Positions 16,704-25,957 of a stretch of 64,000 nucleotides of DNA are shown piece after piece (within the stretch, counting starts at the first letter, position 1; every line of letters starts with the position of its first letter). The position numbers and the translations under genes are program-made. The DNA is from Rhizobium sp. WYJ-E13 (lineage in GTDB: Bacteria; Pseudomonadota; Alphaproteobacteria; Rhizobiales; Rhizobiaceae), in assembly GCF_018987265.1 (NCBI RefSeq), contig NZ_CP076854.1, forward strand, positions 1,364,001 to 1,428,000. Direction: 5' to 3'. Below the pieces are notes generated by a model. The model was not told where the DNA came from and did not search any database. It saw only the letters and a list, made by a program, of their open reading frames with translations.

Positions 16704-17879
16704 ATGAACGAGATATCCAGCGACGCATTCTTCGCCAACGTGCCTGTCTTCAGCGACTTCGAAGGCGTGACCGATGAGAGCAATTACCAGCCGCTGCCCG
16801 AAGGGTGGGTGCTGGCGATGGCCGATATCGTCGGCTCGACGAAGGCGATTTCCGGCGGCCGCTACAAGGACGTCAACATGGCCGGTGCCAGCGTCATTTC
16901 CGCGGTGCTGAATGCCGTTGGCAAGGGCGACTATCCCTTTGTCTTTGCCGGTGACGGCGCGTTGATCGCCTTGCCCGCTTCGCTTGAGAAGGAAGCACGC
17001 GCAGCACTTGCCGCGACACAGGTCTGGGTGAAGGAGGATCTTGACCTCGATCTTCGTATCGCCATCGTGCCGATCACCGATATTCGCGCGGAAGGTCTCG
17101 ATGTACGCGTCGCTCGCTATTCGGCAAGTCCTTACGTCACCTATGCAATGTTTTCCGGCGGCGGCACGCTTTGGGCCGAAAAGAACATGAAGATGGGCCG
17201 GTACGGCGTCGAAAAGGCCGCGCCCGGCACTCGGCCGGATCTGACCGGCCTCTCCTGTCGCTGGAGCCCGATCGAGGCCCGCAACGGCGAGATCGTCTCG
17301 ATCATCGCCGTACCGGGCGAAGCTGGTCCAGGGCCGGAATTTCAGGCTCTCGTCGCCGGCATCGTTTCCATCACCGCCGAGCAGAACCGCAATGGCCATC
17401 CGGTGCCGGAAGATGGGCCGGAGTTTGCTTTTTCAATGAGTGCCATCAATCGCGAGGTGAATGCGACGGCGCCCAAAGGCAGACGACTGCGGCAAAAGCT
17501 GTTCATCTTCCTGCAGACCGGTTTGTTCGTTTTCCTGCACAAATTCGGCCTCACCTTCGCTCATTTCAACGCGCGCCGCTACAAGCGGGACATCGCGGGT
17601 AATTCGGATTTCCGAAAGTTCGACGACGGACTGAAGATGACCATCGACGTGGATGTAGCTCATCTCGCCCGCATCGAGACGCTGCTGAAGCAGGCGCAGG
17701 AAAGAGGCGTGGCTCGCTACGGCCTGCACCGCCAGTCATCGGCACTGGTGACATGCTTCGTGCCGACGCCACTGTCGCGCGACCACATGCACTTCATCGA
17801 TGGTGCCGCCGGCGGTTATGCCGTCGCCGCCAGCCAGATCACCGGCAAGCAGCTTTCCGGCGCCCTCGTTCCGCCTTGA
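16704..17879 (+). CDS. DUF3095 protein (nucleotide-cyclase-like fold)
   Basis: 391 residues matching DUF3095 as I recognise it: LAMADIVGSTKAI near residue 40 followed by RYKDVNMAG and FVFAGDGALIALP. These two Asp-containing blocks mimic the metal-binding strands of class III cyclases, but the purine-selecting and transition-state residues are not evident. It is therefore either a very divergent cyclase or a nucleotide-binding relative. The C-terminal half carries a hydrophobic stretch (LFIFLQTGLFVFLHKFGL). It is divergent from the small methyltransferase. Its last 41 bases overlap the convergent sugar dehydrogenase gene. Confidence 0.75.
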   Translation: MNEISSDAFFANVPVFSDFEGVTDESNYQPLPEGWVLAMADIVGSTKAISGGRYKDVNMAGASVISAVLNAVGKGDYPFVFAGDGALIALPASLEKEARAALAATQVWVKEDLDLDLRIAIVPITDIRAEGLDVRVARYSASPYVTYAMFSGGGTLWAEKNMKMGRYGVEKAAPGTRPDLTGLSCRWSPIEARNGEIVSIIAVPGEAGPGPEFQALVAGIVSITAEQNRNGHPVPEDGPEFAFSMSAINREVNATAPKGRRLRQKLFIFLQTGLFVFLHKFGLTFAHFNARRYKRDIAGNSDFRKFDDGLKMTIDVDVAHLARIETLLKQAQERGVARYGLHRQSSALVTCFVPTPLSRDHMHFIDGAAGGYAVAASQITGKQLSGALVPP

Positions 17880-19218
17880 TAACGTGATCGCCAGTAAGGC
17901 CGAGCCGGCTGAAGACGTTTCGGGTATCGACAATCAGTTTGGCGCTCCTCGAAAGAGCCGCATAGTCGATCATGTCGTGATCGGTCGCGATGAGAACCGC
18001 GTCGTATCCCGCAATGGCTTCCGGCGTCAGGTCGATGGATTTCCGGCCCTTCAGCGCCTGATATTCGCGCGTCGGCGGAATCTCCGCGACGAAGGGGTCA
18101 TGATAATCCGCCTTGCCGCCACGTTCCTCGATGATTTCAATGAGGCGCAGCGACGGACTTTCCCTGATATCGGCAACGTTCTTCTTGTAAGCCAGGCCAA
18201 TCACGAGGACGCATGAGCGGCTGAGCGCCTTGCCGGCACGAATATCCAGCGCCTCGGCCAGTTTGCCGACGACATAGCGCGGCATCGCCGAATTGATCTC
18301 GCCGGCAAGCTCGATGAAACGGGTCGGCAGTTCGTATTCGCGCGACTTCCAGGTAAGGTAGAAGGGGTCGATCGGAATGCAGTGGCCGCCGAGGCCGGGG
18401 CCGGGGTAGAAGGGCATATAACCGAACGGCTTGGTCTTGGCCGCGTCGATGACTTCCCAGACATCGATCCCCATTGCCGCGTAAACGGTCTTCAGCTCGT
18501 TGACGAGTGCGATGTTGACCGAGCGGAAGATGTTTTCGGTGAGCTTCACCGCTTCCGCCGTCGCATTGGAGGAGACAGGAACGACGGTCGAAACGGCTGT
18601 CCCGTAGAAGGATTTCATCAGCGACAGGGCATCTGCGCCGTCACCTGCAACGACCTTGGGGATGGTCGCGGTGTGGTAATGCTGGTTGCCGGGGTCCTCG
18701 CGCTCAGGCGAGAAACCGACGAAGAAGTCGGAACCGGATTTCAGCCCGGTCTCTTCGAGAATGACCTTCACGATATCATCGGTGGTGCCGGGATAGGTGG
18801 TCGATTCCAGCACGATGAGCTGGCCCGGCCGCAGATGGGCGGCGATCGACCGCGACGTCGCTTCCACGAAGGAGAGATCGGGATCGCGATGTTTGGTGAG
18901 CGGCGTCGGCACGCAGATAACGACCACGTCGCAATCCGCAAGGCCGGCGAAATCGGTCGTCGAGAAAAAACGCCCCGCATCGATCTCGGCTGTCAGCGCC
19001 TCATTCGTCACCGCATCGATATAGGAGCGGCGGGCATCCAGCGCGACGATCTTCTTCGGGTCGATATCGAAGCCGGTCACAGTAAAGCCGCTGCGTGCCA
19101 CAGCCATCGCAAGCGGCAAACCGACATAGCCAAGGCCGATAATGCCAGCGCGCGCCGTGCGGGCCTCAATCTTCTTTGAAAGCGTCTTGAAGGTGGAAGA
19201 GCGTGCGTCCAAGGCCAT
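17839..19218 (-). CDS. UDP-N-acetylhexosamine/UDP-glucose 6-dehydrogenase family protein
   Basis: 459-residue nucleotide-sugar dehydrogenase of the WbpA/TviB type. The Rossmann motif GLGYVGLPLA is at 28-37, EST at 138-140, Lys225 lies in the central helix, and catalytic Cys280 is in GGHCIPIDP. It oxidises C6 of a UDP-sugar to the uronic acid for a surface polysaccharide. The C-terminus runs about 10 residues past the usual DHVIKA ending, and that extension is the part overlapping the convergent DUF3095 gene. Exact substrate (GlcNAc, GalNAc or Glc) cannot be fixed here. Confidence 0.88.
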   Translation of the reverse strand: MALDARSSTFKTLSKKIEARTARAGIIGLGYVGLPLAMAVARSGFTVTGFDIDPKKIVALDARRSYIDAVTNEALTAEIDAGRFFSTTDFAGLADCDVVVICVPTPLTKHRDPDLSFVEATSRSIAAHLRPGQLIVLESTTYPGTTDDIVKVILEETGLKSGSDFFVGFSPEREDPGNQHYHTATIPKVVAGDGADALSLMKSFYGTAVSTVVPVSSNATAEAVKLTENIFRSVNIALVNELKTVYAAMGIDVWEVIDAAKTKPFGYMPFYPGPGLGGHCIPIDPFYLTWKSREYELPTRFIELAGEINSAMPRYVVGKLAEALDIRAGKALSRSCVLVIGLAYKKNVADIRESPSLRLIEIIEERGGKADYHDPFVAEIPPTREYQALKGRKSIDLTPEAIAGYDAVLIATDHDMIDYAALSRSAKLIVDTRNVFSRLGLTGDHVIKAERGRRKAACR

Positions 19219-19620
19219 GCCTCTTGCGAAAAGTGAATCCGAACGCTGATCTAATGCATGATCGCGGCAAATTAAACCCGGCCTCTTCGCAGCGCCTTTC
19301 CGTGCCGCGCCCTGGACTCATTAGCCGAGTGTGGCCGAAATGACTCGGGGGGCGCTATCCCGGCAACCGGGACGCACAAAAAAATTCCTGATCCCATTGT
19401 TTCGCACTTTCAGCGTGCCTATTTTGCCAGATGATAATGAACCACTTTGCAAAGATTGCTCGCCCGTTTCCAGGAGGTCGGAAGCTGGCGGGTGTCAGTG
19501 CCGGGTCATCGGCACATCGTTGACACGATAATACCGCTCGTACATCCTGAATTCTTTGCGATCTGCTCATCGTGAATGGGCAGGTCAGGGTTGTTTTGTC
19601 TTCGGGGATGGACGTGCGAC
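19219..19620. other. Intergenic region with two adjacent stem-loops
   Basis: About 400 bases between the divergent sugar dehydrogenase and cyclase genes. No supported gene. At 19325-19348 CCGAGT pairs with ACTCGG. At 19352-19375 GCG-cta-TCCCGG, loop CAA, CCGGGA-CGC forms a second stem with a 3-nt bulge. An A-run follows on the plus strand, so neither is a plus-strand terminator. They may belong to a 5' leader or a small RNA. Confidence 0.4.
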
Positions 19621-19638
19621 ATGAGGATAATACCAAGA

Positions 19639-20979
19639 ATGAGCACGATCGAATCCAGCGTATCCTCCATTTTGTTGGACCGTGTTGCTGAATGGCTGAC
19701 GAATTCTTCGCTGGCCGGTGACGACCTCGAAAACATCGTGCGTGGTTTCTGCGAGCGGCTTGCGTCCGCCGGCCTGCCACTCGCGCGCGTGCACCTGACC
19801 TTCTCGATGCTGCATCCGCTCTACGACGCACTGAGCTTCACCTGGAAGCGCGCGAGCGGCGTAACCATCGAAGGCTTTCGCATGCCTGCCGGTCAGAAGC
19901 CGGATCGTTTCCTGCAGAGCCCCTATTTCTACCTTCTCGACAACAGTCTGCAGCATATCCGCCGCCGCATCATGCCTGACGGCCCGAATGAATTCCCGAT
20001 TTTCGAGGATTTGCGGCAGGAAAAAATCACCGATTATCTCGCCTTCGTGCAGCCGTTCGGTGACGGCTCGGTGCAGGGCATGATGGGTTCATGGTCGACC
20101 GACAGCCCGGCCGGGTTTTCCGACGACATGATCGATGCGCTGCTGCGCATGCAGAACCATCTGGCGGTCGCCGCCAAGATGGCGGTGCTTGCCAAGCTCG
20201 CCAACAATATGCTGACCACCTATCTCGGCGGCGATGCCGGCAAACGCGTGCTGAACGGCCAGGTTCGCCGCGGCGACGGCGAGACGATCCGTGCGGCCCT
20301 CGTGATGGCCGACATGCGCGAATCGACCATGTATGCCGAGAAGGAGGGCCGGCAGGCCTATATCGATACGCTCAACCAGTTCTTCGATGCGATCGCCGCA
20401 CCCTTCAACCGCAATGGCGGCGAAATCCTGAGCTTTCTCGGCGATGGCTTTCTCGCCGTCTATCCCTGCGGCCGCCACAAGGACCCGTCCAAGATTGCCT
20501 GCGAGGCAGCGCTTTCCGCCGTACATCACGCGCAGGCGCGAGTTGCCGAACTCAACAAGGATCGCGAGACGAAGGGGCTTCCAAAGATCGGCTACGGCAT
20601 CGGTCTGCATGTCGGCAACGTCATGTTCGGCAATGTCGGCCTGAAGGACCGCCTCACCTTCTCTGCCTTCGGTTCGGCGGTGAACGAGGTGCAGCGCCTG
20701 CAGGTACTGACGAAGAAATATAGCCGCGAGGTCGTCGCGAGCCAGGCCTTTGCCGGCTATTGCGGCGGCGAATGGATAACGCTCGGCGAAGAAAAGCTGC
20801 GCGGCATCCGCCAGAAAGTGACGGTGCTGCAACCGCGCGCGCCGGCCTCTGCCATTCACGTCGACGAAGGTTTCCGCGAAGCCGTTCAGAACGGCCTTTC
20901 GGAAGCCGAACAGGTCATCATGCTTCACCGCGACAAGAAACAGGTAAAACGCACGCCGATCGAAAAATTCATTCAGTAA
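19639..20979 (+). CDS. Class III nucleotide cyclase with non-canonical base-recognition residues
   Basis: 446 residues: an N-terminal GAF-like sensor region (about 10-185) and a class III cyclase domain (about 215-405). Metal Asp225 (VMADMREST) and Asp269 (FLGDGFLAVYP) are present, as are Asn349 and Arg353. The two residues that choose adenine (Lys and Asp) are Ser265 and Ser346 here. It is therefore not a textbook adenylyl or guanylyl cyclase, and its product is open. ATG at 19639 is used; ATG at 19621 is an equally possible start. The C-terminal tail of about 50 residues is Lys/Gln-rich. Confidence 0.8.
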   Translation: MSTIESSVSSILLDRVAEWLTNSSLAGDDLENIVRGFCERLASAGLPLARVHLTFSMLHPLYDALSFTWKRASGVTIEGFRMPAGQKPDRFLQSPYFYLLDNSLQHIRRRIMPDGPNEFPIFEDLRQEKITDYLAFVQPFGDGSVQGMMGSWSTDSPAGFSDDMIDALLRMQNHLAVAAKMAVLAKLANNMLTTYLGGDAGKRVLNGQVRRGDGETIRAALVMADMRESTMYAEKEGRQAYIDTLNQFFDAIAAPFNRNGGEILSFLGDGFLAVYPCGRHKDPSKIACEAALSAVHHAQARVAELNKDRETKGLPKIGYGIGLHVGNVMFGNVGLKDRLTFSAFGSAVNEVQRLQVLTKKYSREVVASQAFAGYCGGEWITLGEEKLRGIRQKVTVLQPRAPASAIHVDEGFREAVQNGLSEAEQVIMLHRDKKQVKRTPIEKFIQ

Positions 20980-21040
20980 CCACGCGCCAACATTGCAGCC
21001 GTTTTAGCCGCTGCGTCGTATATGAGAACCCTCCCATCAA

Positions 21041-21060
21041 GCGCCCTGTAAAACGGGCGC
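21041..21060 (+). terminator. Possible weak terminator after the cyclase gene
   Basis: GCGCCC (21041-21046) and GGGCGC (21055-21060) form a 6-bp GC stem with an 8-nt loop. A T-run appears only about ten bases later, so termination efficiency is doubtful. It separates the cyclase from the peptide-importer operon. Confidence 0.3.
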
Positions 21061-21161
21061 ATGTGCTGCTTTTTCCCATGTCTGTCATCAACTGGACACC
21101 CCGTTTGCGGTACGATAGTGTGCCTTAACGGGAACACATAAAGACTGGGAATTTCATTGGT

Positions 21162-23051
21162 ATGGCGTCTGCAGCCGACTTGTTGCGTGTTGAGAATCTG
21201 GATGTCGCCTTCTCCGTTTTCGGCGACCGGCTGCGCGTCGTAAAGGAAGCCAATCTCCGCATCCTGCCGGGGAAAGTGACTGCCCTCGTCGGCGAAAGCG
21301 GCTCCGGCAAATCCGTCATCAGCCAGGCGATCATGGGCATCCTGCCGGCCCCGGCACATGCAAGTGGTCGCATCCTGTTTACCGATCCGCTGGATGGGAA
21401 GGCGACGGATATCCTGGCGCTGTCGCGCGATAGCGCTGAGATGCGCGACCTGCGCGGCCGCCGCATGGCGACCATCTTCCAGGAGCCGATGACGTCGCTC
21501 TCACCGCTCCACACGGTCGGCAACCAGATCAGCGAGGTTTTGCTGATCCACACGGACGCCGATAAGAAAGAAGCGCGCGAGCGCACCGAGGAAATGCTCG
21601 GCCTCGTCGGTTTTTCCAATCCCAAGCGCACCTACGACATGTATCCGTTCGAACTCTCAGGCGGCATGCGTCAGCGCGCCATGATCGCGATGGCGCTGAT
21701 CTGCAAGCCGGCGCTGCTGATTGCCGACGAGCCGACGACGGCACTCGACGTGACGATCCAGGCGCAGATCCTCGAACTGCTGCGCGACCTGCAGGCCAAG
21801 CTCGGCATGGCCATGCTGCTCATCACCCACGATCTCGGTGTCGTCGCCAATATGGCCGACGAAGTGGTGGTGATCTATCACGGCGAAATCATGGAAGCCG
21901 GCCCGGTCGAGGCAATCTTCCGCAATCCGCAGCATCCTTATCTCAAGGCCTTGATGGCCGCGGTTCCGCATTTCGACATGAAGCCAGGCGAGCGGCTGAA
22001 GGCACTTCGCGAGGTTCCGGTCAATCTGGAATCGCTGATCGGCAAGAAGAAGTCGGTCGAAAAGGAAGCGCCGGGCGTGCTGCTTTCCGTCGCCAATCTT
22101 TCCAAGACCTACAAGACGCGCAAGCGCGGCTTCTTCGGCGGGCAGGAAGCGGCCATCGTTCATGCCGTCGATGATGTCACCTTCGATATCCGCCGTGGCG
22201 AATGTCTGGGGCTGGTCGGCGAATCCGGCTGCGGCAAGACGACGGTCAGCAAGATCCTGATGCGCGCGATCACCCCGGATAGCGGGGCAGTCGTCTTCAA
22301 CGACGGCAACGAGGTCATCGACGTCCTCTCCGTCAAGGGCTCGGAACTGCAGGACCTGCGCACCAAAATCCAGATGGTGTTCCAGGATCCGGTCTCCTCG
22401 CTTTCGCCGCGCATGACGGTGCGCAATATTCTCAGCGAACCGCTCGAAATCCATGACCGCGGCAACAGTGGCGAACGCAAGGCCAAGGTCGAGGCGCTGA
22501 TGGGCGCGATCGGCCTCGACCGGCGCTATCTCAACCGCTATCCGCACAGCTTCTCCGGCGGCCAGCGCCAGCGCATCGGTATTGCCCGCGCGCTCGCTCT
22601 CGGTCCCAAGCTCATCATCCTCGACGAACCGGTCTCGGCCCTCGACGTCTCGGTTCAGGCACAGATCCTCAATCTCTTGAAAGACCTGCAGAAGGATCTG
22701 GGGCTCACCTATCTCTTCATCTCGCACAACCTCGCCGTCGTGGATTATATGGCCGATCGCATCGCCGTCATGTGCAAGGGCCGTATCGTTGAGATCGCGC
22801 CCCGCGAGATCATCCTACGAAACCCGGTCCACCCCTACACGAAGTCACTGCTTGCCGCCGTTCCCTTCCCGGATCTCGACCGGCCGCTCGACTTCAAGGC
22901 GCTGCAGGAAAACGGTGCAGCCGACAAGCAGAACTGGGGCAGCGTCTTCACGGCCGATCATGACGATGCCTCCGAACTCGCCTTTGCCGACCTCGGCGGC
23001 GGCCATCTGGTGCGCGCCCGTAAGGGCGCCGACGCAAAGGAGCTGGTCTGA
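21162..23051 (+). CDS. Peptide ABC transporter ATPase, two fused NBDs (Yej/Opp type)
   Basis: 629 residues with two complete ATPase domains. The first has [16 protein letters not shown] and [12 protein letters not shown]; the second has [17 protein letters not shown] and [12 protein letters not shown]. Both end in the oligopeptide-family tails ([15 protein letters not shown] and [15 protein letters not shown]). Such fusions replace separate DppD/DppF proteins and are typical of YejF. It overlaps the ATG of the binding-protein gene by one base and opens a four-gene operon. Confidence 0.92.
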   Translation: MASAADLLRVENLDVAFSVFGDRLRVVKEANLRILPGKVTALVGESGSGKSVISQAIMGILPAPAHASGRILFTDPLDGKATDILALSRDSAEMRDLRGRRMATIFQEPMTSLSPLHTVGNQISEVLLIHTDADKKEARERTEEMLGLVGFSNPKRTYDMYPFELSGGMRQRAMIAMALICKPALLIADEPTTALDVTIQAQILELLRDLQAKLGMAMLLITHDLGVVANMADEVVVIYHGEIMEAGPVEAIFRNPQHPYLKALMAAVPHFDMKPGERLKALREVPVNLESLIGKKKSVEKEAPGVLLSVANLSKTYKTRKRGFFGGQEAAIVHAVDDVTFDIRRGECLGLVGESGCGKTTVSKILMRAITPDSGAVVFNDGNEVIDVLSVKGSELQDLRTKIQMVFQDPVSSLSPRMTVRNILSEPLEIHDRGNSGERKAKVEALMGAIGLDRRYLNRYPHSFSGGQRQRIGIARALALGPKLIILDEPVSALDVSVQAQILNLLKDLQKDLGLTYLFISHNLAVVDYMADRIAVMCKGRIVEIAPREIILRNPVHPYTKSLLAAVPFPDLDRPLDFKALQENGAADKQNWGSVFTADHDDASELAFADLGGGHLVRARKGADAKELV

Positions 23052-24955
23052 TGGTGACGCGCCGCATCTTTCTCGGCGGCCTGATCGGCTCGGCTTTCGC
23101 GCCTTCGGTGCTGCGGGCACAGCAGATCGCCGAACCGGAAATTTTGAAGGCCAGGGTCGCTGACGGCAGCCTGCCGCCAATGGCTGAGCGCATTCCGACT
23201 GAGCCGCGTATCGTCAATCTCAAGGAGATGGGCCGCGTGCCCGGCACCTATGGCGGCAACGTGCGCACCATCATCGGCGGTGTGCGCGATATCCGCTACA
23301 TGACCGTCTACGGCTATTCGCGGCTGGTCGGCTACGACACGAAGCTGCAGTTCCAGCCCGATATCCTTCGTGACTTCACCTCGGAGAATGACACGGTCTT
23401 TACCTTCTACCTGCGCGACGGGCACAGATGGTCTGATGGGCATCCTTTCACGGCCGAAGCCTTCCGATACTGGTGGGAAGACGTCATCCTCAACAAGGAA
23501 CTGACGCCCGGCGGCGGCGCGCTGGAGCTACGTCCACATGGCTCCCTGCCGCGCTTCGAAGTGCTCGACGAGCTGATTGTGCGCTATAGCTGGGACAAGC
23601 CCAACCCGGTTTTCCTGTCGGCGCTTGCCGGACCTCTGCCGCTCGTCATCTATGGCCCAGGCCACTACCTGAAACAGTTCCACAAGGGCTTTCAAGACAA
23701 GGCCAAGCTCGAGGAGCTGATGAAAAAGAACCGTGCCAAGAAGTGGGCCGATCTGCACATCAAGATGGCGCTGGCTTCCCGGCCCAACAATCCCGATCTG
23801 CCGACGCTCGATCCCTGGAAAAACCGCACGGCTCCGCCGGCCGATCAGTTCGTCTTCGAGCGCAATCCGTTCTTCCACCGCGTGGACGAAAACGGCATGC
23901 AGCTGCCCTATCTCGACCGCTTCATCCTCAACGTCTCGTCTTCCTCGATCATCGCCGCCAAGGCGGGTGCTGGCGAATCCGACTTGCAGGCGACCGGCAT
24001 AGACTTCAACGACTACACCTTCCTGAAAGCGGCGGAAAAGCGCTTCCCGGTGAAGGTCGCTCTCTGGAAGATGGCGCGCGGCTCGCGCATCACACTGTTG
24101 CCGAACCTCAATGTCGCCGACGACGCCTGGCGCGCGCTCTTTCGCGACGTGCGCTTTCGCCGGGCCTTGTCGCTGGCGATCAACCGGCATGAGATCAACA
24201 TGGTGGCCTTCTACGGTCTCGGCAAGGCGAGCGCCGATACGGTGCTGCCGGAAAGCCCGCTCTTCAAGCAGGAATATGCCGACGCCTATGTGGATTTCGA
24301 CCCTGACACGGCCAACAAGCTGCTCGACGAACTCGGCCTCGACAAGCGCGACAGCGATGGCATCCGCCTGCTGCCCGATGGACGCCGCGCCGAGATCACC
24401 GTCGAGACAGCCGGCGAGAGCAATCTCGACACGGACGTTCTGGAGCTCGTGCACGATCACTGGGCCGACGTCGGTCTGGCGCTTTTCACCCGCACTTCGC
24501 AGCGCGACGTCTTCCGCAATCGCGCCATGAGCGGCTCGATAATGATGTCGATCTGGTACGGGCTGGACAACGGCGTGCCGACCGCCGACATGTCTCCTTA
24601 TGGACTAGCCCCTACACTGGATGACCAGCTTCAATGGCCGCTCTGGGGCATGTACTATCTTTCGGCCGGGCAGGAGGGCAAGGCGCCCGATCTGCCGGAG
24701 GCGGCCGAGCTTGTGGATCTCCTGAACCAGTGGGGCGCAAGTGCTACGACGCAAGAGCGTGAGGTTATCTGGCACAAGATGCTGTCCCTCTATACCCAGC
24801 AGGTTTTTTCGATCGGCCTCATCAACAGCACGCTGCAGCCGATCCTCAGATCCGCCAAAATGCAGAACGTGCCGGAGCATGCGCTCTACGGCTTCGATCC
24901 GACCTCCTTCCTCGGCGTCTACATGCCGGACACCTTCTGGTTCAAGGAGGCCTGA
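23051..24955 (+). CDS. Peptide-type substrate-binding protein (SBP_bac_5), Tat signal
   Basis: 634-residue family 5 extracellular binding protein. The N-terminus TRRIFLGGLIGSAFAP is a twin-arginine signal, so it is probably exported folded. FYLRDGHRWSDGHPFTAEAF and FRRALSLAINRHEINM are family 5 landmarks. The length exceeds the usual DppA/OppA (about 540) and resembles YejA-type proteins. It probably delivers oligopeptides or a peptide-like compound to the permeases encoded next. The ligand is not predictable from sequence. Confidence 0.9.
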   Translation: MVTRRIFLGGLIGSAFAPSVLRAQQIAEPEILKARVADGSLPPMAERIPTEPRIVNLKEMGRVPGTYGGNVRTIIGGVRDIRYMTVYGYSRLVGYDTKLQFQPDILRDFTSENDTVFTFYLRDGHRWSDGHPFTAEAFRYWWEDVILNKELTPGGGALELRPHGSLPRFEVLDELIVRYSWDKPNPVFLSALAGPLPLVIYGPGHYLKQFHKGFQDKAKLEELMKKNRAKKWADLHIKMALASRPNNPDLPTLDPWKNRTAPPADQFVFERNPFFHRVDENGMQLPYLDRFILNVSSSSIIAAKAGAGESDLQATGIDFNDYTFLKAAEKRFPVKVALWKMARGSRITLLPNLNVADDAWRALFRDVRFRRALSLAINRHEINMVAFYGLGKASADTVLPESPLFKQEYADAYVDFDPDTANKLLDELGLDKRDSDGIRLLPDGRRAEITVETAGESNLDTDVLELVHDHWADVGLALFTRTSQRDVFRNRAMSGSIMMSIWYGLDNGVPTADMSPYGLAPTLDDQLQWPLWGMYYLSAGQEGKAPDLPEAAELVDLLNQWGASATTQEREVIWHKMLSLYTQQVFSIGLINSTLQPILRSAKMQNVPEHALYGFDPTSFLGVYMPDTFWFKEA

Positions 24956-24958
24956 GCG

Positions 24959-25957
24959 ATGATCCGCTATATCCTCTGGCGTATCGCCGCCATGGTGCCG
25001 ACCTTGCTTGTGATATCGGCGTTGGTCTTCGTCATCATCGAACTGCCGCCCGGCGACTTCTTCGAAAGCCAGATCGCCGAACTGCGCGCCCAGGGCGAAA
25101 CCGCCAACCTGCAGGAAATCGAGGAGTTGCGCCATCAATACGGCTTCGACCAGCCGGAGATCATGCGCTACTTCTTCTGGGTCGGCGGCATGCTGCACGG
25201 AGATTTCGGCTATTCCTTCGAATATCAGCTGCCGGTTTCCGACGTCGTGGGCGACCGATTGTGGCTGACGATCCTCGTCTCCTTCTCGACCATCCTTCTC
25301 ACCTGGCTGATTGCCTTCCCGATCGGCATCTATTCGGCAACCCATCAGTACAGCTGGGGCGATTACGGCCTGACCTTCCTCGGCCTGCTCGGCATCGCCA
25401 TCCCGAACTTCATGCTGGCACTGATCCTGATGTATTTCGCCAATGTCTGGTTCGGACTTTCCATCGGCCATCTAATGGACCAGCAATATCTGAACGAGCC
25501 GATGAGCTGGGCTAAGGCGCGGTCCATCCTCGCCCATCTCTGGATCCCGGTCATCATCGTCGGCACGGCGGGGACCGCCGGCATGATCCGCCGCCTGCGC
25601 GCCAACCTGCTCGACGAGATGCAGAAGCAATATGTGACGACGGCGCGCGCCAAAGGGCTGCATCCGGTGCGCGCGCTGGTCAAATATCCGCTGCGTATGG
25701 CGCTCAACTTCTTCGTCGCCGATATCGGCTCGATCCTGCCGTCGATTATTTCGGGCGCCGAAATCGTCGCCATCGTTCTGTCGCTGGAAACCACGGGGCC
25801 GATGTTAATCAAGGCACTGCAGAGCCAGGATATGTATCTTGCCGGCTCGTTCCTGATGTTCCTCGCCTTCCTCAACGTCATCGGTGTGCTGATTTCCGAT
25901 ATCGCGCTCGGTTTCCTCGATCCCCGCATCCGTCTGCAAGGCAGGAGCACCAAATAA
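24959..25957 (+). CDS. Peptide ABC transporter permease 1 (YejB/DppB type)
   Basis: 332-residue permease with six predicted helices. The N-terminus MIRYILWRIAAMVPTLLVIS is the DppB/OppB signature, and the EAA loop is in YVTTARAKGLHPVRALVKYPLRMAL. It starts 3 bases after the binding-protein stop. Its stop shares a base with the next gene's ATG (TAATG), which suggests coupled translation of the two permeases. Confidence 0.92.
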   Translation: MIRYILWRIAAMVPTLLVISALVFVIIELPPGDFFESQIAELRAQGETANLQEIEELRHQYGFDQPEIMRYFFWVGGMLHGDFGYSFEYQLPVSDVVGDRLWLTILVSFSTILLTWLIAFPIGIYSATHQYSWGDYGLTFLGLLGIAIPNFMLALILMYFANVWFGLSIGHLMDQQYLNEPMSWAKARSILAHLWIPVIIVGTAGTAGMIRRLRANLLDEMQKQYVTTARAKGLHPVRALVKYPLRMALNFFVADIGSILPSIISGAEIVAIVLSLETTGPMLIKALQSQDMYLAGSFLMFLAFLNVIGVLISDIALGFLDPRIRLQGRSTK

